Source of the DNA: Rhizobium sp. Root708
Lineage (GTDB): Bacteria > Pseudomonadota > Alphaproteobacteria > Rhizobiales > Rhizobiaceae
Direction: 5' to 3'
DNA: 64,000 nt
Assembly: GCF_001429725.1 (NCBI RefSeq)
Contig: NZ_LMHV01000007.1
Span: forward strand, 62,001-126,000
A model generated the notes under the pieces. It was given only the letters and a program-made list of their open reading frames with translations, did not search any database and was not told where the DNA came from. This document shows, in pieces, positions 1 through 10,087 of this stretch. Both the position numbers and the translations under genes were made by a program. Each line of letters starts with the position of its first letter. Positions within the stretch are counted from its first letter, which is position 1.

Positions 1-158
1 ACGCCCATGCCAAGCGATGCGCCGAGCGGACAGCCGATTCCTCTTAACGTGCCGACGGCCGCGCCTGTCGATAGGACCAGTGTGTTACTGGGTCCAGGTG
101 TAACCGCCGCGATAAACGCAAACAGCAAAAACGCCATTGTCTGCGCTGTATCCATCAT
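1..158 (-). CDS. LysE/RhtB-family amino-acid exporter, N-terminal part (cut by window edge)
   Basis: Only the first 52 codons are inside the window; the gene runs off the left edge. The translation starts MMDTAQTMAFLLFAF and continues with a hydrophobic helix and AAVTPGPSNTLVLSTGAA. The TPGP turn after the first membrane helix and the glycine-rich stretch after it are typical of LysE/RhtB inner-membrane exporters, which export amino acids or homoserine-like compounds. The start is one of two adjacent ATGs (158 or 155), preceded by a strong GAGGAGA ribosome site. The substrate cannot be told from this fragment. It points the same way as the inositol-monophosphatase-family gene upstream, 119 bases away. 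Confidence 0.75.
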   Translation of the reverse strand, partial: MMDTAQTMAFLLFAFIAAVTPGPSNTLVLSTGAAVGTLRGIGCPLGASLGMG

Positions 159-277
159 ACTCTCCTCGTCATTTCGAAACGGGAGAACATCTACGACTGG
201 CGTGGCTGCTCGTATTGTACGTCTGTGCGCATGGACTTTCCTGGGTGCGCAAGATCTGCACGCCCGGGGCTATGGTT

Positions 278-1102
278 TCAGATGGTGAAGACTTCACGCC
301 GCAGAATGTCCCAGCTCTCCTTGTCGGGCGCGATCAGCAGGCCGCCGTTCGTATGGTGCGGCAGATAGGGCGAGCCGTCGAAACGCGTGGCATGAGCACC
401 GGCCTCGATGCTGAGCAGGGTGCCGGCAAGGTGATCCCAGGGCATCAGCTTGTTGTACATCAGGTAATGCACATGACCGCCGACGAAAGCGCGATATTCA
501 TGTGCCGCGCAGCGGTAGTTGGCGAGGAACCGAACCTTGGCGAGATTGGAGAGGATCTCGCTGCGCTTCGGCTTCGGTAGGAAGCCTGTCGATGCCATGC
601 CGACCATGTCCTCCAGCGCCACGGGCGCTGCAACCGAAAGCCGCTCCGCGTCGCCATCAGGGCGCCGAAGCCAAGCGCCGCCGCCCTTTTCGCCCATCAC
701 CCAATCGTCACCCATCGGGTCGTAGATGATGCCGGCAACGGTTTCGCCCTTGGATATCACCGAGGCCATGACGCCGAAGGCTGGGATGCCCGATGCAAAA
801 TTGAAGGTGCCATCCACGGGGTCGACGACGATGGCAAGGTCTGCTCCCTCGAGCTTGCCGAGCAGATCGGGATCAGCCGCGACCGATTCCTCACCGATGA
901 ACACCGCATCTGGCCAAAGGGCCGCGGCTTCCGCCTTGATCATCCGCTCTGCCTGCAGGTCGGCTTCCGTCACTAGGTCGGTCGCCTCACTCTTGGCGCG
1001 CACGTCATCGCTTCCAAGGCGACGGAAACGCGGCAATATCTCTGCCTTCGCCGCCCGCCTCAGGAGATCGGCAAGCGTCGCTACATCTATCGTGGAACTC
1101 AT
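278..1102 (-). CDS. inositol monophosphatase family protein
   Basis: 274 residues, close to the usual length for the Mg-dependent, Li-sensitive phosphatase family (IMPase, CysQ, HisN-type). Motifs seen: GEES at 70-73 (metal-binding Glu), DPVDGT at 94-99 (metal and phosphate site) and PWDHLAG at 221-227, with Asp223 matching the third metal ligand of the WDxAAG motif. The protein should be cytosolic and dephosphorylate a small phosphorylated metabolite. The family includes inositol-1-phosphatase, histidinol-phosphatase and 3'-phosphoadenosine-phosphatase, and motifs alone do not separate them. The ATG follows GAAGGAAAG. It lies 29 bases downstream of ttcA on the same strand and may be co-transcribed with it. 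Confidence 0.85.
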   Translation of the reverse strand: MSSTIDVATLADLLRRAAKAEILPRFRRLGSDDVRAKSEATDLVTEADLQAERMIKAEAAALWPDAVFIGEESVAADPDLLGKLEGADLAIVVDPVDGTFNFASGIPAFGVMASVISKGETVAGIIYDPMGDDWVMGEKGGGAWLRRPDGDAERLSVAAPVALEDMVGMASTGFLPKPKRSEILSNLAKVRFLANYRCAAHEYRAFVGGHVHYLMYNKLMPWDHLAGTLLSIEAGAHATRFDGSPYLPHHTNGGLLIAPDKESWDILRREVFTI

Positions 1103-1131
1103 GGACTTTCCTTCTTTGGCGTGAGCGCCGG

Positions 1132-2016
1132 CTATTCACTCTTCGACGCAGTCTCTCCGGCCATCAGGCCAGCGAAATCGAAAAGCTTCGGATCGAGCAG
1201 GTGCGACGGGTTCACATGCGCGAGAGCCCTCAGCATCGTATCCTTGCGGCCCGGCATGCGCCGCTCGATGTCGGCAAGCATGTCCTTCATCGCATTGCGC
1301 TGCAGTCCGTCCTGGGAGCCGCAGAGATCGCAGGGAATGATCGGAAACTGCATCGCAGCCGCGAATTTCGCCATGTCGTCTTCCGCGCAATAGGCGAGCG
1401 GGCGCAGCACCATGAGGTTGCCCTCGTCATTGAGCAGCTTGGCCGGCATCGAGGCCAGCCGCCCGCCATGGAAGAAATTCATGAAGAAGGTCTCGAGAAT
1501 GTCCTCGCGGTGGTGACCGAGCACCAGTGCGTCACAGCCCTCCTCCTTGGCGATCCGATACAGATTGCCGCGGCGCAGGCGCGAACAGAGCGAGCAATAG
1601 GTCGCCCCCTCCGGAACCTTCTCTTTCACGATCGAATAGGTATCGCGATACTCGATGCGGTGCTTGACGCCGACCTTGGTGAGATATTCCGGCAGGATAT
1701 GCTTGGGGAAGTTCGGCTGGCCCTGGTCGAGGTTGCAGGCGATCAGTTCCACCGGCAGAAGACCGCGCCACTGCAGGTCGAGGAGAAGGGCGAGCAGCCC
1801 ATACGAGTCCTTGCCGCCGGAGACACCGATCAGCCAACGCTTCTGCCCCTTCAGCATCGCAAAATCGTCGAATGCTTGCCTGATGTTGCGCAACAGCCGC
1901 TTGCGCAACTTGTTGAACGACACAGAACTCGGAGCCTCGGAAAAGAGCGCGTGCGAGATCGCGCCATCCGCGTTCGGCGTTTCCAGCTCATCGGCAATGT
2001 TGGCTGCGATGTTCAT
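1132..2016 (-). CDS. ttcA: tRNA 2-thiocytidine(32) synthetase TtcA
   Basis: TtcA adds sulfur to cytidine 32 of certain tRNAs using ATP and a [4Fe-4S] cluster. The PP-loop SGGKDS, which adenylates the tRNA base, is seen at 70-75, the first CxxC in TYCSLCSR near 145-148 and the second in IPCDLCGS near 233-236 (numbered from an in-frame TTG at 2028). Both CxxC pairs are intact, so the protein should hold its cluster. I prefer ATG 2016, which has a GGACGAGAG ribosome site; from there the protein is 294 residues. The TTG at 2028 would add only four residues. The gene is oriented with the inositol-monophosphatase-family gene. Confidence 0.92.
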   Translation of the reverse strand: MNIAANIADELETPNADGAISHALFSEAPSSVSFNKLRKRLLRNIRQAFDDFAMLKGQKRWLIGVSGGKDSYGLLALLLDLQWRGLLPVELIACNLDQGQPNFPKHILPEYLTKVGVKHRIEYRDTYSIVKEKVPEGATYCSLCSRLRRGNLYRIAKEEGCDALVLGHHREDILETFFMNFFHGGRLASMPAKLLNDEGNLMVLRPLAYCAEDDMAKFAAAMQFPIIPCDLCGSQDGLQRNAMKDMLADIERRMPGRKDTMLRALAHVNPSHLLDPKLFDFAGLMAGETASKSE

Positions 2017-2075
2017 TCTCTCGTCCAATCGGTCACTGCTTCCGCCTTAGCAGAAAGCGTCACGACAACCCAGTA

Positions 2076-3005
2076 TCAATCGCCGAAAACCGACCAGCCG
2101 GTGCGGGCCGCCAGCATTTCGAGTGCGACGGCGCCGAGCTGTGAGTTGCCGACCTTGTTGAGGCCCGGCGACCAGACGGCAATCGAGGCGATGCCCGGTG
2201 CCACCGCAAAGATGCCGCCGCCGACTCCACTCTTGCCGGGAAGGCCGACGTGATAGGCAAAGTCGCCGGATCCATCATAATGGCCGCAGGTCAGCATCAG
2301 CGCATTGATGCGCCGCGCCCGCTTCGGCGAGACGACCGAATGCCCCGTCGTCGGATTGCTGCCGCGTGCCGCCAAAAACAGTCCGGCCTTGGCCAGTTGC
2401 TCGCAGGTCATCGACAGCGCGCACTGGTGGAAATAGACGCCGAGCACATGCTCGACCGGATGGTCGAGGTTGCGATAGGAGCGCATGAAATTGGCGAGCG
2501 CAAAGTTGCGGTAGCCCGTCTGCGTCTCAGACTTCGCAACGCGATCGTCGATGGTGACCGACTCGTCGTCCGCGAGATAGCGGACGAAGCGCAGCAGCTC
2601 ACCGATCGCCTCACGCGGCGCATGGCCAGCCATGACGACATCGCTCACGGCGATTGCGCCCGCATTGATGAAGGGATTGCGAGGAATGCCCTGCTCCTGC
2701 TCGAGCTGGACGATCGAGTTGAAGGCGGAGCCTGACGGTTCGCGACCGACTCGCTTCCACAGCCCCTCGCCGACCTTGCCGAGAGCGAGCGTCAGCATGA
2801 AAACCTTGGAGATACTCTGGATGGAGAACGGCACATCGGCATGGCCGACGTTGTAGACCTTGCCGTCTACCGTCACCACGCTCAGACCGAACTGGTTCGC
2901 ATCGATCTTGGCAAGCTCCGGAATATAGTCCGCAACCTTGCCCTCGCCGATGCGGGGCGCCAGCTCCTTGTGGATGCTGTCGAGAACTGCCTGCAAGTTT
3001 GTCAT
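2076..3005 (-). CDS. glsA: glutaminase (serine-dependent beta-lactamase-like family)
   Basis: This enzyme hydrolyses L-glutamine to glutamate and ammonia. Length is 309 residues, typical of bacterial GlsA/YbaS-type glutaminases. The serine nucleophile motif SxxK is seen as Ser64-Ile-Ser-Lys67 inside [10 protein letters not shown]. Other family blocks present are [10 protein letters not shown], the [11 protein letters not shown] block, and [12 protein letters not shown] near the C-terminus. It is cytosolic. The ATG lies just downstream of the rpsD terminator, so it probably has its own promoter or relies on read-through. It could add to nitrogen or acid-stress metabolism, but nothing here shows its regulation. 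Confidence 0.93.
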   Translation of the reverse strand: MTNLQAVLDSIHKELAPRIGEGKVADYIPELAKIDANQFGLSVVTVDGKVYNVGHADVPFSIQSISKVFMLTLALGKVGEGLWKRVGREPSGSAFNSIVQLEQEQGIPRNPFINAGAIAVSDVVMAGHAPREAIGELLRFVRYLADDESVTIDDRVAKSETQTGYRNFALANFMRSYRNLDHPVEHVLGVYFHQCALSMTCEQLAKAGLFLAARGSNPTTGHSVVSPKRARRINALMLTCGHYDGSGDFAYHVGLPGKSGVGGGIFAVAPGIASIAVWSPGLNKVGNSQLGAVALEMLAARTGWSVFGD

Positions 3006-3022
3006 CGTATCTCCCCAGATAA

Positions 3023-3052
3023 CAAAAAAGCCGCCCCAAGAGGCGGCTTTTC
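3023..3052 (-). terminator. Rho-independent terminator of rpsD
   Basis: On the minus strand the stem AAAAGCCGCC/GGCGGCTTTT has a 6-base loop and is followed by T residues. It sits 22 bases past the rpsD stop and just before the glutaminase ATG. The flanking A and T runs make it close to bidirectional. Confidence 0.85.
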
Positions 3053-3074
3053 CGTATGCGAAAACGCCTCGCGA

Positions 3075-3692
3075 TTAACGCGAATAGAATTCGACCACCA
3101 GATGCGGCTCCATGACGACCGGATACGGTACGTCGCCGAGCGCCGGAACGCGTGCGAAGGTAGCAACCATCTTGTTATGGTCGGCTTCGATGTAGTCAGG
3201 AACGTCGCGTTCAGCCAGGCTGACGGCTTCGAGAACCGTAACCAGCTGCTTCGACTTCTGACGAACTTCGATGACGTCGCCAGCCTTGCAACGGTAGGAA
3301 CCGATGTTGACGCGGACGCCGTTCACGGTCACGTGGCCGTGGTTCACGAACTGACGGGCAGCGAAAACGGTCGGAACGAACTTGGCGCGATAAACGACTG
3401 CGTCCAGACGGGACTCCAGAAGACCGATCAGGTTTTCGGAGGTGTCACCCTTGCGGCGTGCGGCTTCAGCGAAGATTGCACGGAACTGCTTTTCGCGCAG
3501 GTCACCGTAGTAACCCTTCAGCTTCTGCTTGGCGCGCAGCTGCACACCGAAGTCAGAAAGCTTGCCCTTGCGGCGCTGACCATGCTGGCCCGGGCCGTAT
3601 TCGCGGCGGTTCACCGGGGACTTCGGACGGCCCCAGATGTTTTCGCCCATACGGCGGTCAATTTTGTACTTAGACGATTCGCGCTTGCTCAT
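3075..3692 (-). CDS. rpsD: 30S ribosomal protein S4
   Basis: S4 binds 16S rRNA and starts assembly of the 30S body. The start is the ATG at 3692, giving 205 residues beginning [20 protein letters not shown]; it has a GAAAGGAAA ribosome site. The longer reading frame upstream has no support. An S4-type RNA-binding domain is seen in the middle ([20 protein letters not shown], then [12 protein letters not shown]). As usual in alphaproteobacteria the gene is outside the alpha ribosomal-protein operon and has its own promoter and terminator. Confidence 0.98.
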   Translation of the reverse strand: MSKRESSKYKIDRRMGENIWGRPKSPVNRREYGPGQHGQRRKGKLSDFGVQLRAKQKLKGYYGDLREKQFRAIFAEAARRKGDTSENLIGLLESRLDAVVYRAKFVPTVFAARQFVNHGHVTVNGVRVNIGSYRCKAGDVIEVRQKSKQLVTVLEAVSLAERDVPDYIEADHNKMVATFARVPALGDVPYPVVMEPHLVVEFYSR

Positions 3693-3865
3693 CGTATTTC
3701 CTTTCAGAAAGTTAGAACGGTTTGTTGCCAAACCGCGTGAAGGAAACACGCCCTCCTTTGATCTTCTTTCGAGGATCCGACAGGATCATCCTATTACGCG
3801 AACAGGACAAATCCACGGGACATGTCAAATGAAACACCGGACATTTCTGCCCGGTGCTGGCGCGG

Positions 3866-3894
3866 TCTTTAGGGTGAAGTCGCTGGAATGTCAA
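3866..3894 (-). promoter_or_regulatory. Candidate sigma70-type promoter of rpsD
   Basis: On the minus strand TTGACA (3894-3889) is followed by exactly 17 bases and then TAAAGA (3871-3866). This is a consensus -35 and a fair -10 for rhizobial housekeeping sigma. It implies a leader of roughly 165 bases before the rpsD ATG. The leader contains a CACCGG/CCGGTG hairpin and could carry S4 autoregulation, though I cannot show that. Confidence 0.5.
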
Positions 3895-3949
3895 TCACAA
3901 TTCCACGTCTTCGCCCCGCAATACTGCCTGGTGTGCCGGCCTTCGCGGC

Positions 3950-5407
3950 TTACTTTGCGCTCGCCGTTTCAGTCTTCAGGCCAAGAGCGTCGCTGATCGT
4001 ATAGAACAGATCCGTCTGGTCCGTCAGGCCGGTGACATTGGCGGCACGCGGGCCGTAGGCAGCGATTCGCAGCTGCGAGCCGGTGTGACCCTGATCGTCA
4101 GCGTCGTCGGAGTTGCCGTAGCTCACGGCCATGACGGCGCCGTCTTTCGTCATCAGCGCTTCGGTCAGGCCCGGAGCCTTGGTGTCAGCGTCGACGATCT
4201 GGCTAGCATGCGCGTGGTCGGCGGTGACGATGACGAGCGTGTCGCCGGCTTCCTGTGCAAACTTCAGCGCTGCCTGAACCGCTTCATCGAGATCGACCGT
4301 TTCGCCGATCTGGCCGCACGGATTGGCGGCATGATCCTGCTTGTCGATCGAGGCACCCTCAACCTGGAGGAAGAAACCCTTCTCGTTCGTCCGAAGCAGT
4401 TCTATCGCCTTCGAGGTCATCTGTGCCAGCGTCGGGGTTGCCGCCGTGCGCTTCTCGTTCGGCTTGCAGACGACAGGCTCCTTCTCGATGTTACCGTAGT
4501 GGCTGGCCTTTGGGCCTTCCCAGCGAACCGGCATGTTGCCTTCGGCAAACAGGCCGAGCACCGGCGCACTGTCATTTGCCTGCTTGACCGCCTGAAGCTC
4601 ATCGAGGTTGGAGACGATCTTGTAGCCACGCTCCTCGGCCTGCTGGCGAAGCGTCTTGTCCTTCCAGTCGCCTGCCTTCGCGGTTTCGGCGAAGCTCTTC
4701 GCGCCACCACCGAGCGTCACGTCTGCCCGCGCATTCAGCAGCTGCTCGCTGATCGAACCCTTGCCGCCGTTTTCAAGCGCGTTGGTCGGGCACTTCTCGG
4801 TCGTGGATGCAGGGCTGTAGCACTTGCGCTGCGTCACATGCGCGATCTGGACGGCAGGCGTTGCGTCCTGCAGTTCGGCCGTCGATACGTTGCCTGTGCC
4901 GATGCCGGCAGCCTTTGCCTTCTCGAGCAGGGTTTCGTGGGCCTTCTCGTGAATGTCGACGCCGATCGCACCGTTATAGGACTTCACGCCGGTCGCCCAG
5001 GCGGTACCGGAGGCAGCGGAGTCGGTCACGTAGGTCGGCTTGCCGGTTTTCTTGTCGAGCGAATAATGCGTGTACTGGCCGGTGACCGGCAGTGCATCGA
5101 TGCCCTTGAAATACTGACCTGCGCCAACCGCATAGTTGCGTGCGATGGTGATTTCGGAATCGCCCATGCCATCGCCGATCAGCAGGATAACGTTCTTCGG
5201 GCGAGTATCGCTGAGCGCGGCGCGATAGGCCTCGGTGATATCGCCGGAGAGGCGGCGCGCGCCACCGGGAACGCTGAGATCCGCGCTCGCTGCACGCTCT
5301 AGAAGCTTGTTCGCTGCATCGTCGGCATAGCCAGGCTGAATGGCGACGGTTGAAAGCAGGCCGCCAACGACAAGGCGCAGCAACTGGTGACGAACATTGT
5401 TTCTCAT
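3950..5407 (-). CDS. phoA: periplasmic alkaline phosphatase
   Basis: A secreted phosphomonoesterase that releases phosphate from organic esters. The start is ATG 5407 with ribosome site AAAGGAGA, giving 485 residues; the longer upstream frame would bury the signal peptide. A Sec signal is clear: [23 protein letters not shown], probably cut after GYA. The metal site [11 protein letters not shown] is at about 75-85, the phospho-acceptor serine is Ser130 in [14 protein letters not shown], and further metal ligands lie in [13 protein letters not shown] and VTADHAH. Cysteine pairs ([11 protein letters not shown] and CKP with NPC) suggest disulfides. A candidate Pho box lies about 75 bases upstream, fitting PhoB control. 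Confidence 0.93.
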   Translation of the reverse strand: MRNNVRHQLLRLVVGGLLSTVAIQPGYADDAANKLLERAASADLSVPGGARRLSGDITEAYRAALSDTRPKNVILLIGDGMGDSEITIARNYAVGAGQYFKGIDALPVTGQYTHYSLDKKTGKPTYVTDSAASGTAWATGVKSYNGAIGVDIHEKAHETLLEKAKAAGIGTGNVSTAELQDATPAVQIAHVTQRKCYSPASTTEKCPTNALENGGKGSISEQLLNARADVTLGGGAKSFAETAKAGDWKDKTLRQQAEERGYKIVSNLDELQAVKQANDSAPVLGLFAEGNMPVRWEGPKASHYGNIEKEPVVCKPNEKRTAATPTLAQMTSKAIELLRTNEKGFFLQVEGASIDKQDHAANPCGQIGETVDLDEAVQAALKFAQEAGDTLVIVTADHAHASQIVDADTKAPGLTEALMTKDGAVMAVSYGNSDDADDQGHTGSQLRIAAYGPRAANVTGLTDQTDLFYTISDALGLKTETASAK

Positions 5408-5480
5408 GACCGAGATCTCCTTTTGATAATCCGCATCGACCGCTTGGGTCGCGCGCCTTATCCACCACCCGAATGAAGCT

Positions 5481-5513
5481 CTTGTGACAAAAGCAACTTC
5501 TTCGTGTGACATT
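5481..5513 (-). promoter_or_regulatory. Candidate Pho box upstream of phoA
   Basis: On the minus strand TGTCAC occurs twice with starts exactly 22 bases apart (5511-5506 and 5489-5484), i.e. two turns of the 11-base PhoB repeat. The intervening 11-mer is degenerate. The element ends 74 bases upstream of the phoA ATG, a sensible place for PhoB activation. Confidence 0.6.
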
Positions 5514-5559
5514 AGAGATCGACTATAGACCGAGCCGATTGTCCGCGCTCGATCCAGTC

Positions 5560-7080
5560 TCATTCGGCCGCGGAGCGCATCTCATCCGCATCGGGCGCGT
5601 TGGCATCGCCGGGAGCTGTCTGGCAATTCATGTCGGGGAAAGCGACGATGCGCTTGCCGGCGAAATCCGTGTGGACCACCACCGTCCCCTGCTCCTCGAA
5701 ATAGCCGAGCAGACGCCGCGCCCGCCGCGCGGAATGAGTGCCGTAAGCCCGGGCAATCCGTGCATCGGACGGGCATGGCTCGCCGCAGACGGCAGCCTTT
5801 GCCAGCATCAGGAAAACACCCTGCAGATCGTCGGTGACACCCGAAGCGAGCGACAGCGCCGTTCCCCAGGCCTCGGTTTCCGCCGTTGCCGCGTCCACGC
5901 CGGAGCGAGAAATCGCGACGCGGCGCCGAAACTCCGGCAGGGACATCGGAGCGCCGGGAACCCGGCGCATGCGAAGGCGCACAAGGAACTCCTGATAAAG
6001 CACGGAATCCGTTCGGAATCCGGAGCCAGGATCGTCGAGTATCTCGTGCAGCACCGCCGTCAGCCTTTCCTCCCGCTCCTCTGGGGACAATTCCGGCTGG
6101 GAGGAACGCCCCTCCGAAACGGGAGCCGAGGCAGCAGGCGCGGAGCGCGACAATTCGGCGAGGATATCGGTGGTCGGCCGTGGCGCGGGCGGAGCACGGC
6201 GCACGATCGGCCTTTGAAATTCCTCTGGATCCGGCGTGAAGATCAGGTCTTCGACGTCCTGCGGGGCATCCGGCAACGGCATGAGCTTGGGGCTGGACGA
6301 ACGCGCCGACGTCTCGACATTGCCGATCTGGATCGGCAGCGGGCGACGCGAAAGAGCCGGCCCGAGAGCCACGAAATTGCCGCGTTTCAGGTCCCGGAAC
6401 ATTTCCGCCTGGCGGCGGTCCATGCCGAGCAGATCGGCAGCACGCGCCATGTCGATATCGAGGAAGGTGCGCCCCATCAGGAAGTTCGAGGCTTCAGCGG
6501 CCACGTTCTTGGCAAGCTTTGCCAGCCGCTGCGTCGCGATCACCCCGGCAAGGCCACGCTTACGACCGCGGCACATCAGGTTCGTCATGGCACCGAGCGA
6601 CATCTTTCTCGCGTCGTCGGACACTTCGCCGGCGACCGACGGCGCGAACATCTGCGCTTCGTCGACCACCACCAGAACCGGATACCAGAACTCGCGATCG
6701 GCATCGAACATGCCGTTGAGGAAGGCTGCGGCGGCGCGCATCTGCTGCTCGACTTCAAGCCCTTCGAGCGTGAGAACGCAGGAAACGCGGTGCTGGCGGA
6801 TACGATTGGCAATGCCGGCGAGTTCCGCCTCGGTGCGCTCACCATCGACGACGACGTGGCCGAACTTGTCCGACAACGTGACGAAATCACCCTCGGGATC
6901 GATGATGACCTGCTGCACCCATTGCGCGGATTGCTCCAGCAGACGGCGGAGCAGATGCGACTTGCCGGAGCCGGAATTGCCCTGCACCAGAAGACGGGTA
7001 GCCAGAAGCTCCTCGATATCGAGCGTGGCCGGATTGCCTCCCGACGCCGATCCCATATCGATACCAACCTGCAATGTCAC
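5560..7080 (-). CDS. HerA-like ATP-binding protein (FtsK/HerA P-loop ATPase)
   Basis: 506 residues. The N-terminal half is a P-loop ATPase: Walker A GNSGSGKS at 34-41, IIDPEGDF, Walker [12 protein letters not shown] at about 150-160, and a sensor block [21 protein letters not shown]. This layout is that of HerA/DUF87-type ATPases, which pump DNA or work with nucleases. The middle (about 270-345) is a low-complexity Pro/Ser/Ala linker. The C-terminal part (about 345-490) looks like helical or winged-helix domains. No nuclease partner (NurA, Sir2) is adjacent. The start is GTG 7080 with ribosome site AGAGGAA. The role is unknown; DNA translocation is an inference from the fold. Confidence 0.8.
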   Translation of the reverse strand: MTLQVGIDMGSASGGNPATLDIEELLATRLLVQGNSGSGKSHLLRRLLEQSAQWVQQVIIDPEGDFVTLSDKFGHVVVDGERTEAELAGIANRIRQHRVSCVLTLEGLEVEQQMRAAAAFLNGMFDADREFWYPVLVVVDEAQMFAPSVAGEVSDDARKMSLGAMTNLMCRGRKRGLAGVIATQRLAKLAKNVAAEASNFLMGRTFLDIDMARAADLLGMDRRQAEMFRDLKRGNFVALGPALSRRPLPIQIGNVETSARSSSPKLMPLPDAPQDVEDLIFTPDPEEFQRPIVRRAPPAPRPTTDILAELSRSAPAASAPVSEGRSSQPELSPEEREERLTAVLHEILDDPGSGFRTDSVLYQEFLVRLRMRRVPGAPMSLPEFRRRVAISRSGVDAATAETEAWGTALSLASGVTDDLQGVFLMLAKAAVCGEPCPSDARIARAYGTHSARRARRLLGYFEEQGTVVVHTDFAGKRIVAFPDMNCQTAPGDANAPDADEMRSAAE

Positions 7081-7165
7081 ATTCCTCTTTTCGTTAGAAC
7101 AAGCGTCCTAGCAGGTTTGACCGTGTCTTTGGCAACACGGCTGAACAAACCCACAGGAGAAAACA

Positions 7166-8293
7166 TCACACACTGGCCTTCAGCATCCGCGTGAAGCCCA
7201 GGCTGATCACGAGCGGCACCAGCAACACCGCCAAACCGACGCGCAGGCCCAAGACCTCCGCGATGAAGCCGATCAGAGGCGGCCCGATCAAGAACCCCGT
7301 GAGGGCCATGAAGGATAGGATGGCGACATTGGCCGCCGCCGGCCGATCACGGAGACTTGCCGCTGCTGTCACAGCCAGCGGAAACCCCACCGACACCCCG
7401 ATCCCGAGCAAGGCAAAGCCGGCCAGCGTCACTATGCTGTGCCAGGCAAAGACGACAATGAGCATGCCGGCCAGAGCCGCCGCCCCGCAACCACGCGCAA
7501 GACGGATCGCTCCGAAACGTTGCTTCAGATGGTCTCCGCTGAACCGTCCGGTCGCCACCATCATGGCGAAGATCGTGTAGCCGATACCGGTCATCATGCC
7601 GTCGGTCTGGAAGACATCCTTGAGATAAACAGCGGACCAGTCGGCGATGGCGCCTTCTGTCATGGTAATCCCGAAGACGAAGGCGCAGATGCCGAGCAAT
7701 GCGCTGCTCGGCAGTTTGAACGGCATATGTGGCGGGGCCGCGCCGGCCTCGCGGTCGGCTGGCAGGCGAAGACTGACAACAACGGCAAACGGCAGAACGA
7801 CGAAGGCTGCCGCCATGATGGCCCATTCGGCCGGTGCTGCAATCGCCACCATGCCCGAACCAAGCAGGCTGCCCGCCATGATGCCAAGGCTCCAGAAGCC
7901 ATGGCAACGGTTCATGATGACAGAACCGGTATCCTTTTCAGCGCGGTCAGCTTCGACATTCAGCCCGAGCTCCAACGTCGACATCGCGACACCAAGCAGC
8001 GCCAGCGCAATGAACAATTCGAGCGGCGTCCGCGAGAATGCCGGAAGGCAGACGATCACCGAGAAGACGAAAAATCCCGCGATAACAGTGGTCTTCCCCC
8101 CGATGCGGGCAACCACACGTCCCGCGAAAGGCAGGGTCGTGAGAATGCCAACAGGCATCCCAAGCAGCGCCAGGGCAAGATCGGCCGGCCCGAGCTCAAG
8201 GCGAGCCTGGATTTCCGGAATGCGCGGCAACCAGCTGCCGAACGCGATCGGCTGCAGGAAAAAGATAGCCATGACGAGTTTTTGGAAGGACAT
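7166..8293 (-). CDS. MFS transporter (YbjJ-like)
   Basis: 375 residues, with about 11-12 hydrophobic segments in two halves. The start MSFQKLVMAIFFLQPIAFGS, the loop RIPEIQARL and the block LLGVAMSTLELGLNVEADRAEK with NRCHGFWSLG resemble the YbjJ branch of the major facilitator superfamily (inner membrane, substrates mostly unknown). A charged cytosolic link (about 190-200) separates the halves. It is on the minus strand between the HerA-like ATPase and murI, with 86- and 124-base gaps, so it is probably a single transcription unit. The ribosome site is weak. Confidence 0.85.
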   Translation of the reverse strand: MSFQKLVMAIFFLQPIAFGSWLPRIPEIQARLELGPADLALALLGMPVGILTTLPFAGRVVARIGGKTTVIAGFFVFSVIVCLPAFSRTPLELFIALALLGVAMSTLELGLNVEADRAEKDTGSVIMNRCHGFWSLGIMAGSLLGSGMVAIAAPAEWAIMAAAFVVLPFAVVVSLRLPADREAGAAPPHMPFKLPSSALLGICAFVFGITMTEGAIADWSAVYLKDVFQTDGMMTGIGYTIFAMMVATGRFSGDHLKQRFGAIRLARGCGAAALAGMLIVVFAWHSIVTLAGFALLGIGVSVGFPLAVTAAASLRDRPAAANVAILSFMALTGFLIGPPLIGFIAEVLGLRVGLAVLLVPLVISLGFTRMLKASV

Positions 8294-8417
8294 GCGAAAG
8301 CCTGGCGGGACGGATGCGAATCACAACCCTCAGTCTGCGCAGTCATCAGCCTTTGCGATAGCCCCCATCGCATCCGCGATCAATCCATTTAAGGCGCCCG
8401 CGACTGTCTACTGAACC

Positions 8418-9218
8418 TCAAGCCTTGAGCCCAAATCCCTGCATCAGCCGCCGCGTGGCGAAATCGGGATTGCCTGACGTGAAGACCGCGAAGTCGAAAT
8501 TATCCGGGTGCACGGCATCGGCTACCTGCGGCACGAGGCTGCGGGCACGCCGCGCGATTGCTTCGGCCGGATCCAGCCAATCGACCGGCCAGGGTGCGAG
8601 CCGCCGGAAGACGTTCGCCATGAAGGGATAATGCGTACAGGCGAGAACGACGATATCGGTCTTCGAACCATCCTTCTCCACGAAGCACTGATCAATCTCG
8701 GAAAGCACGGCCTCATCGGAGATCGCGTCGCCGCGAATGTAAGCCTCCGCCATCCTAGCCAAGTTTTCGGAGCCGACCAGGCGAACGTGACACTGCTGCC
8801 CGAAGGACTGGATCAGGTCGCGCGTATAGGCGCGCTTGACCGTGCCCGGGGTCGCCAGAACAGAAACGAGCCCGGAGCGCGTCCGTTCGGCCGCCGGCTT
8901 GATCGCCGGCACCGTCCCGACGAACGTCATCTGCGGAAAGGCCGCGCGCAGATCAGCACCGACGAGCGTGAACGCGGTGTTGCAGGCAATGATGCAGACC
9001 TCGGGATCGTGATCGACAAGCAACTTGGCGAAAAGGCCGATGACCCGTTCCTTCAGCGCCTGTTCTTCCCAGCCGCCATAGGGAAAGCCGGCATCGTCGG
9101 CAATGTAGATGAAGCCGCGCTCCGGCATCAGCACGCGCGCTTCGCGGAGCACAGTCAGCCCCCCGATTCCGGAATCGAAGACCAGAACCGGCTTCAGCTC
9201 ATTCGGCGCTGCTGTCAT
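8418..9218 (-). CDS. murI: glutamate racemase
   Basis: Converts L- to D-glutamate for peptidoglycan. 266 residues. [13 protein letters not shown] at 14-26 and both catalytic cysteines are seen: Cys79 in IIACNTAF and Cys194 in VLACTHYPF. It is cytosolic. Its start overlaps the end of trmJ by 20 bases, so the two are translated from one message and may be coupled. Nothing unusual in length or motifs. Confidence 0.96.
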   Translation of the reverse strand: MTAAPNELKPVLVFDSGIGGLTVLREARVLMPERGFIYIADDAGFPYGGWEEQALKERVIGLFAKLLVDHDPEVCIIACNTAFTLVGADLRAAFPQMTFVGTVPAIKPAAERTRSGLVSVLATPGTVKRAYTRDLIQSFGQQCHVRLVGSENLARMAEAYIRGDAISDEAVLSEIDQCFVEKDGSKTDIVVLACTHYPFMANVFRRLAPWPVDWLDPAEAIARRARSLVPQVADAVHPDNFDFAVFTSGNPDFATRRLMQGFGLKA

Positions 9219-10029
9219 CTTCCGATTGTTCCTTGATATCGACGGGCGACCGGCTGCCGCGCGGATATTTCCGCGAGAAGCGGTCCAGGGAGGAGATCAC
9301 GCCGCGCAACACGCTGATTTCCTGTTCCGTGAAAGCGCGACGGGAAAGGACTGCTCGCAGGTTGTCTATCATTTTCGGCTTTTTCGCGGGCGGATGGAAA
9401 TAATTGCGCGCATCGAGCGCTTCTTCCAACTGATCGTAGAGGCCGTGCAATTGTTCCTTCGTCGATTGCGTCTGCTCCATCGCCTGGAACGGAACGGTCC
9501 CGACATCCTCCATGCCCGACTTCATCCACTCGTAGGACATCAACAGCACCGCCTGCGCGATATTGAGCGAGGCAAAGGCCGGGTTGACCGGGAAGGTGAC
9601 GATCTCGTCGGCCAGCGCAACCTCTTCATTGGAGAGACCCCAACGCTCGCGGCCAAAAAGGATACCGGTGCCCTCGCCCGCGCGAAACTTCGCCCGAAGC
9701 GTCTCCGCCGCCACCACAGGCGAGCGCACCGGCTTGAAGCCGTCACGTTCGCGCGCCGTCGTCGCGTAGACGAAATTCAGGTCGGCGATGGCCTCCTCCA
9801 GGGTTTCGAAAACCTTCGTGCCCTCGATGACATGATCCGCCCTTGAGGCCGCCGCCTGCGCCTTCTCGTTCGGCCAGCCGTCGCGGGGATTGACCAATCG
9901 CAATTCCGCCAGACCGAAATTCGCCATGGCGCGGGCGACCATTCCGATATTCTCCCCCATCTGGGGTTCGACGAGAATGATAACCGGACCTTCCGTGAGA
10001 AGTTGCCGCTCGCTGTTCGTGCCTGCCAT
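9199..10029 (-). CDS. trmJ: TrmJ-type tRNA (cytidine/uridine-32-2'-O)-methyltransferase
   Basis: A SPOUT-fold RNA methyltransferase using S-adenosylmethionine. I start it at ATG 10029 ([11 protein letters not shown]), giving 276 residues, with AAGGA upstream; the longer frame reads through non-conserved sequence. Motifs: [20 protein letters not shown] (motif 1), [16 protein letters not shown] (motif 2) and [15 protein letters not shown] (motif 3, SAM-binding knot). The C-terminal tail is variable and charged. TtcA, elsewhere in this window, modifies the same tRNA position 32, but the genes are not linked. It overlaps murI by 20 bases. Confidence 0.9.
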   Translation of the reverse strand: MAGTNSERQLLTEGPVIILVEPQMGENIGMVARAMANFGLAELRLVNPRDGWPNEKAQAAASRADHVIEGTKVFETLEEAIADLNFVYATTARERDGFKPVRSPVVAAETLRAKFRAGEGTGILFGRERWGLSNEEVALADEIVTFPVNPAFASLNIAQAVLLMSYEWMKSGMEDVGTVPFQAMEQTQSTKEQLHGLYDQLEEALDARNYFHPPAKKPKMIDNLRAVLSRRAFTEQEISVLRGVISSLDRFSRKYPRGSRSPVDIKEQSEDDSSAE

Positions 10030-10087
10030 GACGCTGGATCCTTGTGTTACGGGCGGAATAGCCAAGCCGGGCCGAAACGGCAAGGGT

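Noticed and set aside
159..277. Possible small RNA between the LysE-type and inositol-monophosphatase-family genes
   Set aside because: From memory, a known sRNA (mmgR) lies between such genes in S. meliloti, but this gap shows no hairpin followed by a T run on either strand.
3693..5563. Longer start for phoA at 5563
   Set aside because: It would put 52 residues before a clear Sec signal; ATG 5407 has the ribosome site.
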